Shown: positions 46,120-57,384 of the stretch, piece by piece
Layout: each line of letters starts with the position of its first letter
How positions within the stretch are numbered: the stretch's first letter is position 1
Source of the DNA: Rhabdophis nuchalis
Lineage: Eukaryota; Chordata; Lepidosauria; Squamata; Natricidae
NCBI GenBank assembly: GCA_039707465.1
Contig: CM077647.1
Coordinates: 119,724,610-119,788,609 of the forward strand
Length of the DNA stretch: 64,000 nt
Direction: 5' to 3'
The notes under the pieces: generated by a model
The model's database searches: none
The model's input: only the letters and a program-made list of their open reading frames with translations
What the model was told of the DNA's origin: nothing
Made by a program: the position numbers and the translations under genes

Positions 46120-47101
46120 GGGATGTTATTGGGGGTTTTTTTTCTTTAAAAAAACTTTTGCTTCTCATTTCAGTAGCTTCTTCTGTTCAGTTCAGAATTG
46201 TTCTGTCATATTTCCTATTTCCTTGACATGGACAGAGGGAGGGGTGATCTTGGAAATTCCAGATCTTGGAACACTAATAAATCTGTTGGTTTTCACAAGG
46301 CAAAAAAGTGATTTATTAGGTTTCTTATCAGTAAAAGGTATGCTGAATAGAGGAGGGAAAAATCCTAAAGTAGGGGTCTAAAGCATTCTGTTCATCTACT
46401 ATATACGTGTTGTTTGCAAGGCCTTCCTACCCTAGTTCTCCAGGCAGGAGCAGCACATTCCCTTTAGCTGGATAGTTAATGTAAAAATGATACATGTTAT
46501 AATAAACATAGACTTAAAAATCTTCAGTTAAAGAAATGTCAGGAGGAAAGTGGAATAGTAGACTTAAACAGCAGAATACAAAAGTTTTATCTTCCCAATT
46601 CAATGTTTGAGACATCACATGATAGGTTTTACTTGCATGTTCTTAACTCTGCTTCTCAGAAGCTAATTGTGAAGCAAACAAATAGTAATCACATCGCCGT
46701 AGAATACTGCAATATTCATAAATATGAGAATTGGTTGCAAAACTATTTTTCTGACACTGTCTTAAGTTTGCTAAATGAAGCAGTCACTAAGCAAGGACCA
46801 CCTATTCTTGCATTGTGCTTCCAATATAGATTCAGTGGAACCTTTCCCTGACATTGAAATGATAATCCTTCCAATATTTTGCGAACTGTGCTTTGTTTTT
46901 TTTAATTTCAGGAAATCTCTCACATCATTTGGCATTAGCAGGGGACTCTTCAGCCCACAGGCTATAGATGGCCTGGAGGGATCCTCTTACAAGGGTCCCA
47001 CCCTATCCCATTCCACCCCTCTTTTCTGGAAGACATTATGTACCCTCTTGAAATATGTGACAGACCTGTCTCTGATCTGCTGCATTCTGGAAATTTCGCC
47101 C

Positions 47102-47140
<39 letters not shown>

Positions 47141-47560
47141 CAACATTTTCAATATCTCTGGGGAAAAAACCCCTGCTTTTCAGATTTCTGCAAAGTGAAC
47201 TTAAAGGTCTAAAAATGCAGGCATATATGATTCATTGAACGAGGGTTCCCATAGTTGGGAAGAGATCAGCTCAGTTTTCAGCTGGGAGAAACAGCGTGCA
47301 ACAGAAGAATGAAGAGCGAAGTCAGCAACTCAAAAAGATTTAATGGAGGCAGAAGTGACAACAACATTCGATTCTGGGACAGCTGACTAATTGGTTTGGT
47401 CAGTACATGGATTTTTATACATATTTTTTTCTATAGCATTTTGTAATTTAGGAGCTTGTTTTGTATATTTTGTTATTTGATTTTAATTAGTTTGTCTCAC
47501 AAAGGCCAGCAATGAATCTAAAGTGCTAGCTTCCTTGGGGTTTTAATCCTGTCTAGCAAA
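46120..47560. other. No gene recognised; contains a (CA)n repeat
   Basis: Mostly unassigned AT-rich sequence. A run of about 17 CA units lies at 47105-47138. Confidence 0.5.
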
Positions 47561-48470
47561 CGTACTGTATTTTTTGGAGTATAAGACACACCCTTTTTCC
47601 TCAAAAAAGAGGCTGAACATCTGGGTGCGTCTTATACACCGAATACAGCATATTTTTTTGGGGCCTCCTGAAGCCCTTCACCCAAATGGCCATGCATAGC
47701 CTTATGGAAGCTTTCAAAAAGTTCCTGGGGGCTGGGGAAGGCAGAAATGAGCAAAAAATTGATCATTTTTGCTCTCCCCACCCCCCTGCAGCACTCTATA
47801 AGCCTCCATAAGGCTATGCATGCAATTTTTAAAAAAGAAATACCAGTTTTCGTGAAAAACGGGCCATTTTTTTGCTAGTTTTTGCCCCCACCGCTCAGGA
47901 GCACTCTGCAAGCCCCCTCCCCCAGGCTATTTACGCCTTTTATTTTAAAAAAACAGGCTGTTTGGGGGAGGTTTTGCAAAGTGCAAAAAGGGCTTCCCCC
48001 TCCTTTTGGCAAGCTCTTTAACTGATTGATGAGAATTACATGGATCAAATGCTGTGCTAGCAGGAACAAAGTTAGGTGCTGTAGATTGTCAGTGATTTCC
48101 TTCTCCAGCACATGGATAAGTACACCTGGAAACATCTACCTACCTACCTATCTCCCTACCTATTCTCTCCCTCTCTCCCTACCTATGTACTGTATTTCTC
48201 CCTCTCTCTCTCTGTCTCTCTATCTACTTACCTATACATACTCTCTCTCTCCCTACCTATCTACTGTACCGTTCAATTCTGGAGCCAACCGGAAGTATGG
48301 TTCCCCCACCATAGAGTCTCCTCCTAGTGCGGTGTCCTTTTTCCTCTACCTGTCCTAACCAAAATCCTATTAATTGTGGAGCTGACCGGCGACAGGGAGA
48401 CGCAGCAGAGGGATGAAAGAGCCACATGTGGCTCCAGAGCTGCAGTTTGCTGATCCCTGGTTTAGAGCAA
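47561..48470. repeat. Repeat-derived block with CT-rich tract
   Basis: 47568 begins actgtattttttggagtata, a phrase typical of a widespread vertebrate DNA-transposon-derived repeat. 48135-48260 is a CTAC/CTAT/CTCT tract. 48420-48463 ends with ctgcagtttgctgatccctgg, a hAT-like terminus. The family assignments are weak. Confidence 0.45.
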
Positions 48471-48579
48471 GCATATTAAACTCAATTTCATTGAGAGTTG
48501 CAACAGTGCAACAGGTTGACCTCAAGGGGCTGGGGGGTGGGGTGGCCAACTGGGTGGGTTACCACCTCTTCTATGTGGC

Positions 48580-48806
48580 AACTCCTTAAATATTGATGCA
48601 TTGCTGTCAAATCCTTCTTTTTAATTAAATTAGAAATACTCAATTCCAGCAACCATTCTTTATATATTTTAGTCTCCAAGCTTCTAATCATCTTTGTTAG
48701 TGTTCTATGCACTCTTTTTAGAGTCTCAACATATTTCTAATATTGTGGCAACCAAAATTAGAAGCAGTATTCCAAGTGTGGTCTTACCAAGGCATTATAA
48801 AGTGGT
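48580..48806 (-). mobile_element. CR1/L3 LINE, antisense, split by BovB
   Basis: It includes tattgtggcaaccaaaatta and ccaagtgtggtcttaccaag. The same element resumes at 49654 (ccctctgttaattcagtcta), and the copy at 35118-35600 shows the uninterrupted order. Confidence 0.75.
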
Positions 48807-48818
48807 ATTAACACTTCA

Positions 48819-49653
48819 TGCACATCATGAGAAAAGCGTGGCTAGATGAATCAAAAGTTGGAATTAAGATTGCCGGGAGAAATATCAACAACCTCAGATA
48901 TGCAGATGATACCATTCTAAGGGCAGAAAGTGAAGAGGAACTAAAGAACCTCTTGATGTGGGTGAAGAAGGAGAGAGCAAAAGTTGGTTGGAAACTCAAC
49001 ATTAAGAAAACTAAGCTCATGGCATCTGGCTCTCTCAATTCCTGGCAAATAGATGGGGAAGAAATGGAGATAGTGACAGATTTTATTTTCCTGGGCGCCA
49101 AGATCACAGCAGATGGGGACTTCAGCCAAGAAATTAAAAGATGCTGGGGGGAAAAAAAGCCATGGCAAATCTAGACAGCATACTAAAAAGCAGCGACATC
49201 ACCCTGCTAACAAAAGTAGTATCGTCAAGGCTGCGGTTTTCCTGCAATGGATGGCTATGAAAGTTGGACCATAAGAAAGCTGAGCGCCAAAGAATTGAAG
49301 CCTTTGAACTATGATGCTGCAAGTCCCTTGGATTGCAAGGTGATCAAACCAGTCAGTCCCAGAGGAGATCAACCCTGACTGCTCGTTAGAAGGCCAGATT
49401 CTGAAGATGAAACTCAAATACTTTGGCCACCTAATGAGAAGGAAGGACTCACTGGAGAAGAGCCTAATGCTGGGAAAGATTGAGGGCAAAAGAAGAAGGT
49501 GACAGCAGAGAATGAGGTGGCCAGATGGAGTCACCGAAGCAGTAGGCATGAGCTTAAGTGGACTCTAGAGGATGGTAGAGGACAGGAAGGCCTGTAGGAA
49601 CATTGTCCATGGAGTCGCAATGGGGTGGACATGATTTCACAACTAACAACATC
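48819..49653 (+). mobile_element. BovB (RTE) LINE, 5'-truncated
   Basis: The first frame reads NNLRYADDTIL, SEEELKNLLMWVKKE, KLNIKKTKLMASG and DFIFLGAKITADGD, the classic BovB reverse transcriptase end. After frame breaks come ESWTIRK, TQILWPP/LMRRKDSLEK and GVAMGWT-type ends. It is flanked by attaacacttca (48807-48818) and attaacactcca (49654-49665), a 12-bp target duplication with one mismatch, inside an antisense CR1. BovB is known for transfer between squamates and ruminants. Confidence 0.87.
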
Positions 49654-49860
49654 ATTAACACTCCAGGTGATCTTGAATCTATCCCTCTGTTAATTCAGTC
49701 TATGACTATGTTGGCTTTTTTTGGCACCTGCAGAAGACTGCTAGCTGATATTTAACTGATTGTCCACTAGGATTCCAAGATTCCTCTCATAGTAGTTACT
49801 ACTATTGAGCGAGGTACCACATATCCTGGTGGTTTTTCTTCCCTAAATGTAGGGAATACA
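49654..49860 (-). mobile_element. CR1/L3 LINE, antisense, continuation after BovB
   Basis: cctctgttaattcagtctat and ggattccaagattcctctca continue the CR1 order broken at 48806. Confidence 0.7.
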
Positions 49861-49902
49861 TTTACATGTAAATGTAAATGTTTTCAGCTGCCAAGGCCTC
49901 CT

Positions 49903-50008
49903 GCAACCATCAGCCTGTGAAAACGGAGCTTGGGAGGGCCGCATCAGGTTTGTGTTTGACTTTGGCATGCGGCCCTCCCAAGCTCCGTTTTCACAGGCTG
50001 ATGGTTGC
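49903..50008. repeat. Perfect inverted repeat, 42-bp arms
   Basis: Bases 49903-49944 and 49967-50008 are exact reverse complements with a 22-base spacer. The arm carries the cggagcttgggaggg phrase found in each unit of the tandem array that follows. Confidence 0.95.
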
Positions 50009-50640
50009 TCTGTCTTCATTGGTAGAATGAAAAGGAGGGTTGCAGGAGGCCGTGGCAGTTGAAAATGGAGCTCGGGAACCCATTTTTTATGGCAAAAAAA
50101 CTCCTGACACCACAGGTGCCCCTGACAGGAATGATGTTGAGCTGCCACACCTACCCTGGCCATGCCCACCCTTAAGGCCAAACAAAACCCTGATGTGGCC
50201 CTCCCAATCTCTGTTTTCACTGGCAGAGGGATAAGGAGGCCATGGAAGTTAAAACCATAGCTCGGGAGCCTATTTTCACTTGCAGAGCACTCATGTTACC
50301 ACAGGTGCCCCCAGCAGGAGTGACGTAGAGCTGTCTGCGCCAACTCTGGCCACACCCACCATGGCCCCCCAAAGTCAAACACTACCTTGATGCGGCCGTC
50401 TCGAACTCTGTTTTCACTGGCAGAGGGTTACAGAAGGCTATGGCAGTCGAAAATGGAGCTTGGGAGCCAATTTTCACTGGCAAAGTGCTCATGTTACCAC
50501 AGGCCCCCCAACACGAGTAACATCGAGTTGGCCATACCCACCCTGGTCATGCCCACCCTGGCCTCCAAGGCCAAGAACAACCCTGAAGCGACCCTCAATG
50601 AAATCAAGTTTGACACCCTTGCTCTAGGAGGAGACCTTGT
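50009..50640. repeat. Tandem repeat, period about 190-198 bp, three units
   Basis: Phrases such as ggaggccgtggcagtt recur near 50044, 50234 and 50432, each followed by an aaaatggagct-like stretch, the accacagg phrase and ccacccaccatggcc-like sequence. It is GC-rich and diverged. Confidence 0.8.
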
Positions 50641-51085
50641 GCGATTTTAACATGGAGAGAGGATAGCAGATTATCGACAAAGATTCTGTTTCTTTCTTGT
50701 TGATCTAAAAGGGGATCCTCTTCTCTGCTAAGCACATTATCTGCCCTGGAAATTGGTTTCTTTGTTTTTGGAGCATTTGGATGGTGAAGCTCCCAAATGT
50801 AAGCCACCAATAGAAAGTAGCACTCTTCCAAGAAAAGACCAACTGCTTATTTATAATTAATGATGATTGAAAAGACAGTATTTTTATAGATGTCTAATAA
50901 ATGACTTACTAATAGAAAATAGAAATATATATATATATATATATTTTACAGGCAGCAAATATTTTCAATAAAATAGATAACAGCTTTTTATCATAAATAT
51001 CCAATAGACAATTTTTGTCCTCCCCACCCCCACCCCCAGATCATTGTTAATTGAGGGAATGAGCTGCTAAGAATAGTAGAAAACA
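50641..51085. other. No gene recognised; short (AT)n at 50927-50944
   Basis: Unassigned sequence with a small AT repeat and a C-rich stretch near 51022. Confidence 0.5.
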
Positions 51086-51086
51086 G

Positions 51087-51209
51087 AGGTGGGTTCTTAC
51101 AGGTTCAGACCGGTTCAGCCGAATAGATAGCAAAAATCAGGACTGACTCTCTGAACTGGTAGTACTGGAAGCCTGCCCATGCCCCCAAACTAGTTTGATC
51201 ACCCACCTC
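51087..51209. mobile_element. Short hAT-like element, about 123 bp
   Basis: It begins cagaggtgggttc and ends gatcacccacctctg, giving inverted ends of about 10 bases (cagaggtggg). It is similar at its ends to the element at 12808-13077. Confidence 0.55.
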
Positions 51210-51389
51210 TGACAGCCCTATATATACCATGGTCATCATGCGGTGTACTACTGTTATTGGCCTTGCCCTCATGTCGTCACTTTCACATGACTTTCTGAGA
51301 CACTTGAATCCTTGCTGACTTCTCAGCCTGATTGCTGTGTTACTACTGCCTCCTCCTGCGGCTGCCTAAAGGTAAGTAAGTCTATGGCT

Positions 51390-51700
51390 GTGACTTTGTG
51401 GGGTCCACATGGTAGGAAGTGGCAAGAAACTACCGAGAGCGCCGATGGGCTTCATGATCTACGCAAGCCTGGGGACTGGGTGAGGCCTTCCTTGCCACCA
51501 TTCTCTGGGCTCGCTTAGACCACGAAACCTACTGGCACTTGGAAGGTGACTTTGTGGGGTGCGCCAGGGCAGCAAGAAGCTACCAAGAGTGCTCGCAGAT
51601 TTCGTGGTCTATGCAAGTCTGGGTATTGGCTGAGGTTTTCCTTGCTGCCACTCCCCAGGCTCGCATAGACCATGAAGGTTGCTGGCACTCTTGCTGCTCC
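51390..51700. repeat. 156-bp tandem duplication
   Basis: gtgactttgtgggg starts copies at 51390 and 51546. Both contain aagaarctaccragagyg, a ggtctaygcaagyctggg phrase and its inverse cccaggctcgcatagacc. The copies have diverged by many substitutions. Confidence 0.8.
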
Positions 51701-53170
51701 CCCCCAGTCCCTGGCCTCACCAGGTGGGCCTAGCTGACTGGGGTGTCTTTGTGTGCGTCCAGTCCAGCTTACATAAATTTTATTTGCCTCAAAATGGCTG
51801 CTTTTATATGTGCAGGTTGGTGCAAGCTTTGCAAGATTTTGTATGTTTCTGTGTGATAAATGTTTTTTTAGGTAATTGTGAGGTGGTTGCTTCTTGCAGC
51901 AATCACCTTTTACATGATTCCATGGCTGCTTTCATATGTTGAGCTGTGTGTGGCTTTGTGAGCTCTTGTAGCTTGATGGGTTTTAATGGGTTTCTGATTG
52001 TCCTGCTTTTGTTTTCCTGTTTTCCTGGGTTAATCTTGGTCTCAGATCTTTTGTCTTTCCTATCCTGAGGGTTAGTTCTGTTAGGAAACAGGAAAAGAGG
52101 AATTCCACGTGAGCTATTTTTAGCCTGCTGATTCCCGTTGTCTTAATGGCTGTACTTAAGAATTTAAGTCTTCCTTTCAACTGGTGCTTTTGACTGGGGT
52201 TTTCTTAAAGCAACAAGGGCTGGCTTGATTTTCTTGGCAGTGTTTTTTGTTGTTTCTAGTTCTGTGAGGTTTCTGGCACTGTCCTTTATGCTAATACTTT
52301 CCACAATGCCTTGATGGTTTTTATTTCAGTGGCTTTGTCTTTTCTGTCCTTAGGGATAGGGAAAAAACTGATTTCATTTGCAGTCTTTTGGGGGGAAACT
52401 TTTGGGGTGTTTTCCTGGCACTGTCATAGTTTGGGGTTTGTGTGTGTAATGTTCCACAGTTATCTACACATTAATAATGATCAAATACTAATAATATTTA
52501 TTTATACATTTGAGTAACCTTTCCTTACATAATTGGTGTTTTCTTTCATACTTTTAGATTTCTAACTTCTGTTTGTGTTAGTTAGCCATTGATAAAACAA
52601 ATCCCATGTTAAAAAGTATTTGAAGCCTTCTCCTTGATTTTAATTGTCAATTTATTCATTTCTGTACATTCTATTATTTTCTTTTTTCATTTTCATATCT
52701 TTGTTTTTCCACTGTTGTGCAAAAACAATTCCAGCAGCTTTTAACATGTGTAAAATTAAATATGTATTGTATTCCCTTTGAAATACCCCAAAAATATTTC
52801 TGGTTTTAAATCCATATCTTGCTTTACCATTGTTTCTAACCATGACACCACTAACTCTTGAATAGCTACTTGGACTGACCTAAGTACTGAACCTAATTCA
52901 TATATTCCAGTTTTTTGAATTGAGGAATAAATTTCAGAAAAAGAAATCTGCATTATTCTGTGAATCTACCTATGACATTCATTCTTCTTGATCTAACTTC
53001 TTAGATGAAAAAATATATCTTTCCTGTTTGTTAGGGGACATCCTTCATGAAAAGACTGTACATTGTTGGGTGAAAACAGAGATCCCTTCTGCTATCTGTA
53101 GTCCTCGGCTTACAACCACAATTGAGTCCAAAGCACAATATTGTTTTATTTCTTTTGAAATCAATATTAT
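51701..53170. other. No gene recognised
   Basis: T-rich sequence with repeated short phrases but nothing I can assign to a family. Confidence 0.5.
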
Positions 53171-53177
53171 TTAACAG

Positions 53178-54775
53178 GATGAAGAAGAGGCAACAGAGTA
53201 TGACTACTTTCTTCACCAAGAAACCAACACAGGAATAATCAGCTGATCCAAAACAGGCACCAGCACTAGCACCAGCACCAGCACCAGCACCAGCACCAGC
53301 ACCAGCACCACAAGCACCACCACTTGAAGTGAGAGAAACCAGCAAGTCCATCTCCTGAACTGAAAGTCTTCCAAAACTTCCTGACTGCTGGAGCTTACAG
53401 CAATACAGAAACTTCCAGGAGAAGTATGATGGGCTGCAGTGTCAGACAAAAAGTTAGGTTGTGAGTACAGTGCAAAGCATGGGTTCCCATTAGAGAAAGG
53501 TGTTCATGTTTCCAGAGAATGGAAAAATTTCCAAGGGACAAATAAGGAGGTGCAGAAGCATCTCTTAGGAAAAATAATGAAGGAACATTTTAAATTAAAA
53601 TCGCATACCATTTGCAGAGAAAAAATTAAACAACAGGAGCAGGCTGCTATAATAAAATCAGTAGATAAGTCACCTGAAAAACATTTATCTACTAAATTCT
53701 AGCACAGCATTTCTTACAGTTAACAATCTGGCACAAAAATGTAGACCATTCTCAGACATTGAAGGACACGTAGATTTGCTAACTGCAATTGGAATAGATC
53801 TGGGAGTAGATCTGGGAGTAGGCTTGCATTCACGGAGATCCGCAGTGAAACTTCATTGCAAAAGAAATTTAAACCACCATGTTTACCAGCATTATTGCAA
53901 AGAATCTGAAAGTGTGTTTGATGATTGACGAAGCTTCAACACTATCAATAAAAGCAGCAGCTGTGATAGTTTTTGTAAAAGCTGAGTATTCAGAATGCCC
54001 AACAACCATTTTTGTTGAGCTGGTGGAATTGGACAAACAAGATACAGAGACCATATGTTCTTTAGTGATGAAAAGCTTACATAAAGTTGGGTTTACCGTG
54101 GAATATCTGTGAAAGTATTTAATAGCATTCTGCTCCGACGGTGCCAGTGTTGTGCTTGGGAGAAAATCTGCATCAGAAAATCAGCATCAGAATAGCTAAA
54201 GAGTTCCCAAACATTGTAATCTGGCACTGCTTGAACTATCACATCCAACTTGTGCTGGATGACTCCATAAAAGATATCAAGCAACTGAACCACTTCAAAA
54301 TATTTCTTGACAAGATGCACACCACTTTCCATAAATCCTGCAAGAGACAGACAGAACTTTTCAAAATCTCTGAACAACTGGGCATTGAAATCGTGAGGAT
54401 TAGCAGAGTTTTGGGACCAAGATGGATTGCCTATAGTTTAAGGTCAACCATAGCTGTGTGGTGTGTTTATCCAGTACTACATCAGTTTTTTCTGAGCAAT
54501 GAAAAATACCCAGGCATGGTTGCCTGTCTTGAAAATTTAAATTTTTTGACTGATTTGGCCCTAATGATTGATATTCTAAATGAGATTTCTCTTCTGTCAA
54601 ATGCCCTGCAAGGGAGAAACACAGACATCATCAAGGCCGAACAATTGGTATTGTGATCAATTGAAGCATTTGAAATGCTTAGGTAGGGAAAGGGCCCATA
54701 TGAAAAAAAAGGTTGATGGAATGATAACTTCAGAAGCCTTCCAAAATATAAAATTTGTTTAAAATCAATGATTTG
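53178..54775 (+). pseudogene. Decayed hAT transposase-like gene (KIAA1586/ZBED-like)
   Basis: It opens with KKRQQSMTTFFTKK-type sequence, then a CAGCAC repeat that would read as Ala-Pro repeats. Further pieces read FPLEKGVHVSREW (53499), LKVCLMIDEASTLSIKAAAV (53900), FCSDGASVVLGRK (54128), WHCLNYHIQLVLDD (54221), GPRWIAYSLRSTIAVW (54414) and LNEISLLSNALQGR (54577). This order matches the long hAT transposase-derived proteins of the KIAA1586 type (a DE-STT-like catalytic motif, CSDGA, CHNHxL-like). Stops and frameshifts lie between the pieces, so it is a relic. Confidence 0.6.
53256..53310. repeat. (CAGCAC)n minisatellite
   Basis: About eight hexamers within the transposase relic. Confidence 0.92.
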
Positions 54776-54889
54776 TTGCACTTCCTTGTGAAAAACTTTT
54801 AGAAAGTGTCATCACCAATTTGAAGAAAAGACTGATGGATTGTACAGGTAGCCAATTGCCAGACACAATAAATTACAATTTCTCACATA

Positions 54890-55310
54890 AGTACTTGAGT
54901 GTATCTCTTTAATTGTGTTATTCTTATGTAAGGTGTAAGTGCATGCAATTAAAGTCTTCCTTTCTGTGCCTCTTCTTTGTGCAGGTCATTGGAGCAAGGT
55001 GATCAGTTGATGGTGTTGAAGATTGGCAGGACAATCATATTTTCTCTATTAATAGCTATTTTATTGTTTTGTGTGCTTGTTTCATTCTTATGTAGTGCAT
55101 GCAGTAAAGAGTTCATTTCTGTGTCTCTTCTTTGTGCAGGTAATTCATTGCAGCAAGGTGGCCACTCCCATCTGGTCACATAACTGGCAAGCCACTCCCA
55201 CCCAATCACATGATGGCCAAGCCATTCCCAGCCAGTCACATGACCACCAAGCCACACCCACAAAATAAGCCATGTCCACAGAACTAGTAGTAATTTTTTT
55301 TTTAAACCCA
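54890..55310. repeat. Diverged direct repeats and a 28-bp tandem array
   Basis: tgtgcctcttctttgtgcagg recurs in near-identical form at about 54965 and 55120. 55160-55262 has about four units of a ccactcccacccaatcacat-type phrase common in snake hAT-derived repeats. Confidence 0.6.
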
Positions 55311-56780
55311 TCCCTGGTAGAAACCATTGAAAAGAAAGGAAGGAGCAAGAGATGCAAATATTGGCAAATACTGCTGTTGAAAACAATGGATGCCCTTGAA
55401 ATTAAGTTTGGTAAAGTCAATTGGAAGACATCTTTACTGCAGCTCTTCAGTTGAATATATGAAAATAGGAAAGAGTCCAAATGATATGCTAAAGTCAAGC
55501 TTTGTGACAATCCCCCTAAAAAAAATGCAAAGAAGTGTACCGAATACAGAACAATTAGCTTAATAAGTCATATCCTGAAAACATTCATGAGAATAATTCA
55601 CACAAGAATATACAATAAAATTGAGGAGTATCTAAGTAATACACAATTTCTTTTCAGAAACAATTGTGGTACATGAAATGCCCCATTCCGCATTCAAATC
55701 CTTGTACAGTGCTGTAGTGATGTCAGTCACAATGTTTACATGTGCTTCATCGATTTTCTGACAGCATTTGATAAAATGAGACACAGTAAAATCTTGAAAC
55801 AAGTGGGACTAGATGATAAAGACATTTGAATAATAAAAAATCTATATTGGCATGAGGTAGCAAATGTGAGACTAGGCAAATACGAAGAGGGGTCAGGCAG
55901 GGCTGTATTCCGTCTCCACTGTTGTTTAATATCTAATCTGAATCAATTTTCAACAAAGCATTGAAAAACATAGATGCTGGTCTCAAAGTAAATGGTGTTC
56001 AAATCAACAATTTAACGTATGTTGATGATACAGTTCTGCTTGCCAATAAGCATGAAGACATTCAGCTCCTCATCAACAGAGTCTCAGAAATATCTGAAAA
56101 TTATGGCTTGAAGCTTAACACTTCAAAAACCAACATCATGCTCATTAGCAAACAACCCATTAATTTACAACTGATAAATTTGGAAGGAATGCCACTAGAA
56201 AAGTTGAAAGGATCACATACCTCGGTTTTAATTTACATGAAAGCTGGGACATGACCACTGAAGTAAAAACAAGGATAGAGAAAGCACAAACAGCATTCTT
56301 CAAAATGAAAAAGGTCTTCTGCAGTCACAACATAAGCCTAAGACTGAAAATCAGGCTTGTCAGATGTTATATCTTTTCTATCCTGTTCTACGGAGTAGAG
56401 AGTTGGTCTCTGACAGAAAGCCACTTGAAGAGACTAGAAGCATTTGAAATGTGGATTAACAGATGGCTGTTATGTATAAGCTGGGTTAACAAAATAATAA
56501 ATGAGGTGTTGATAAGCCATCTGGGAAGGCAAAGGGAAATAATCAAAGCCATTAAAAGGCAAAAATTAGAATATTTTGGACATGTGATGCGACACCCAGA
56601 AAAATACGATATCTTTCACATAATCCTCCAGAGAAAGATTGAAGGCAAACGAGGTCCAGACAGAAGAAGAACATCATGGCTTCAAAACTCAAGGGACTGG
56701 TTTGGACAAAATTCAGCAGCATTTTTTTGTGCGGCTGTTGACAAAAATAGAATTGCCAACATGTTCGCCAACGTCTGATG
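55310..56780 (+). mobile_element. RTE-like LINE (ORF2 reverse transcriptase), inactive
   Basis: Frames read EYRTISLISHILK, CFIDFLTAFDKM, LTYVDDTVLLANKHEDIQLL, YGLKLNTSKTNIM, RCYIFSILFYGVESW, LKRLEAFEMWINRW, YFGHVMRHPEK and KIEGKRGPDRRRTSWL. This is a nearly complete reverse transcriptase with its C-terminal block. A frameshift near 56200 separates two open pieces (55961-56254, 56251-56778), and the YADD box has become YVDD. The clade is close to RTE by motif order but not certain. Confidence 0.75.
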
Positions 56781-57384
56781 ACGAATATGGCACAAGAAGA
56801 AGAAAGTCAATTGGACTGAAATCCCTTCTTTTGTAGTACTTTTGCTCCCTGGAACTGGAAACAGTTACTTTTTCCTTTGCCTTCTCCAGTTTTTCTCTTA
56901 CCTTTCTCTCTACTCTAGCTCCTCTTTTGCCTTCCACTGTGCTCTTTTTTTGTCAGGACTTACTCCTGACTTTCATAGTCCTAAGAAAGAATTGTATGGG
57001 GGTGCCAGGGTCTGTTTGCTTGTGTTTGTGTGTGTGAGAGATGTTTCTCTATATAAGAATTGTCCGGAGAAATAGATAGAGACCAGTCAATGTTTAAAAG
57101 GAGGCAAATAATTTAAGTTAGTCATGAAGTTAAGTCCTTAAGTATTTATTTTTGGGCTGGCTCTTCCTTTTCATCAAAGGTAGATTCTGGGGAGGGTGTG
57201 TGTGTCAACAGCAGTCATAGCGAAATGATGGGCATGTGGTGATTTAATCACCCAAAAGCCACCAGCAATTTATTAGTTAGGACATTTGATACAAGGGTGT
57301 TTCTGTTTGCCATGGGACTTAAATGCAGATATCATCATCATGTTCCCTACTCCCCACAAATATCCCTAGTCTTTATCTTATCGC
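56781..57384. other. No gene recognised
   Basis: T-rich sequence after the LINE with short TG runs; unassigned. Confidence 0.5.

Noticed and set aside
50009..50640. CRISPR-like spaced repeats
   Set aside because: The units are about 190 bp, diverged and contiguous in a vertebrate intergenic repeat; there are no short repeats with unique spacers.
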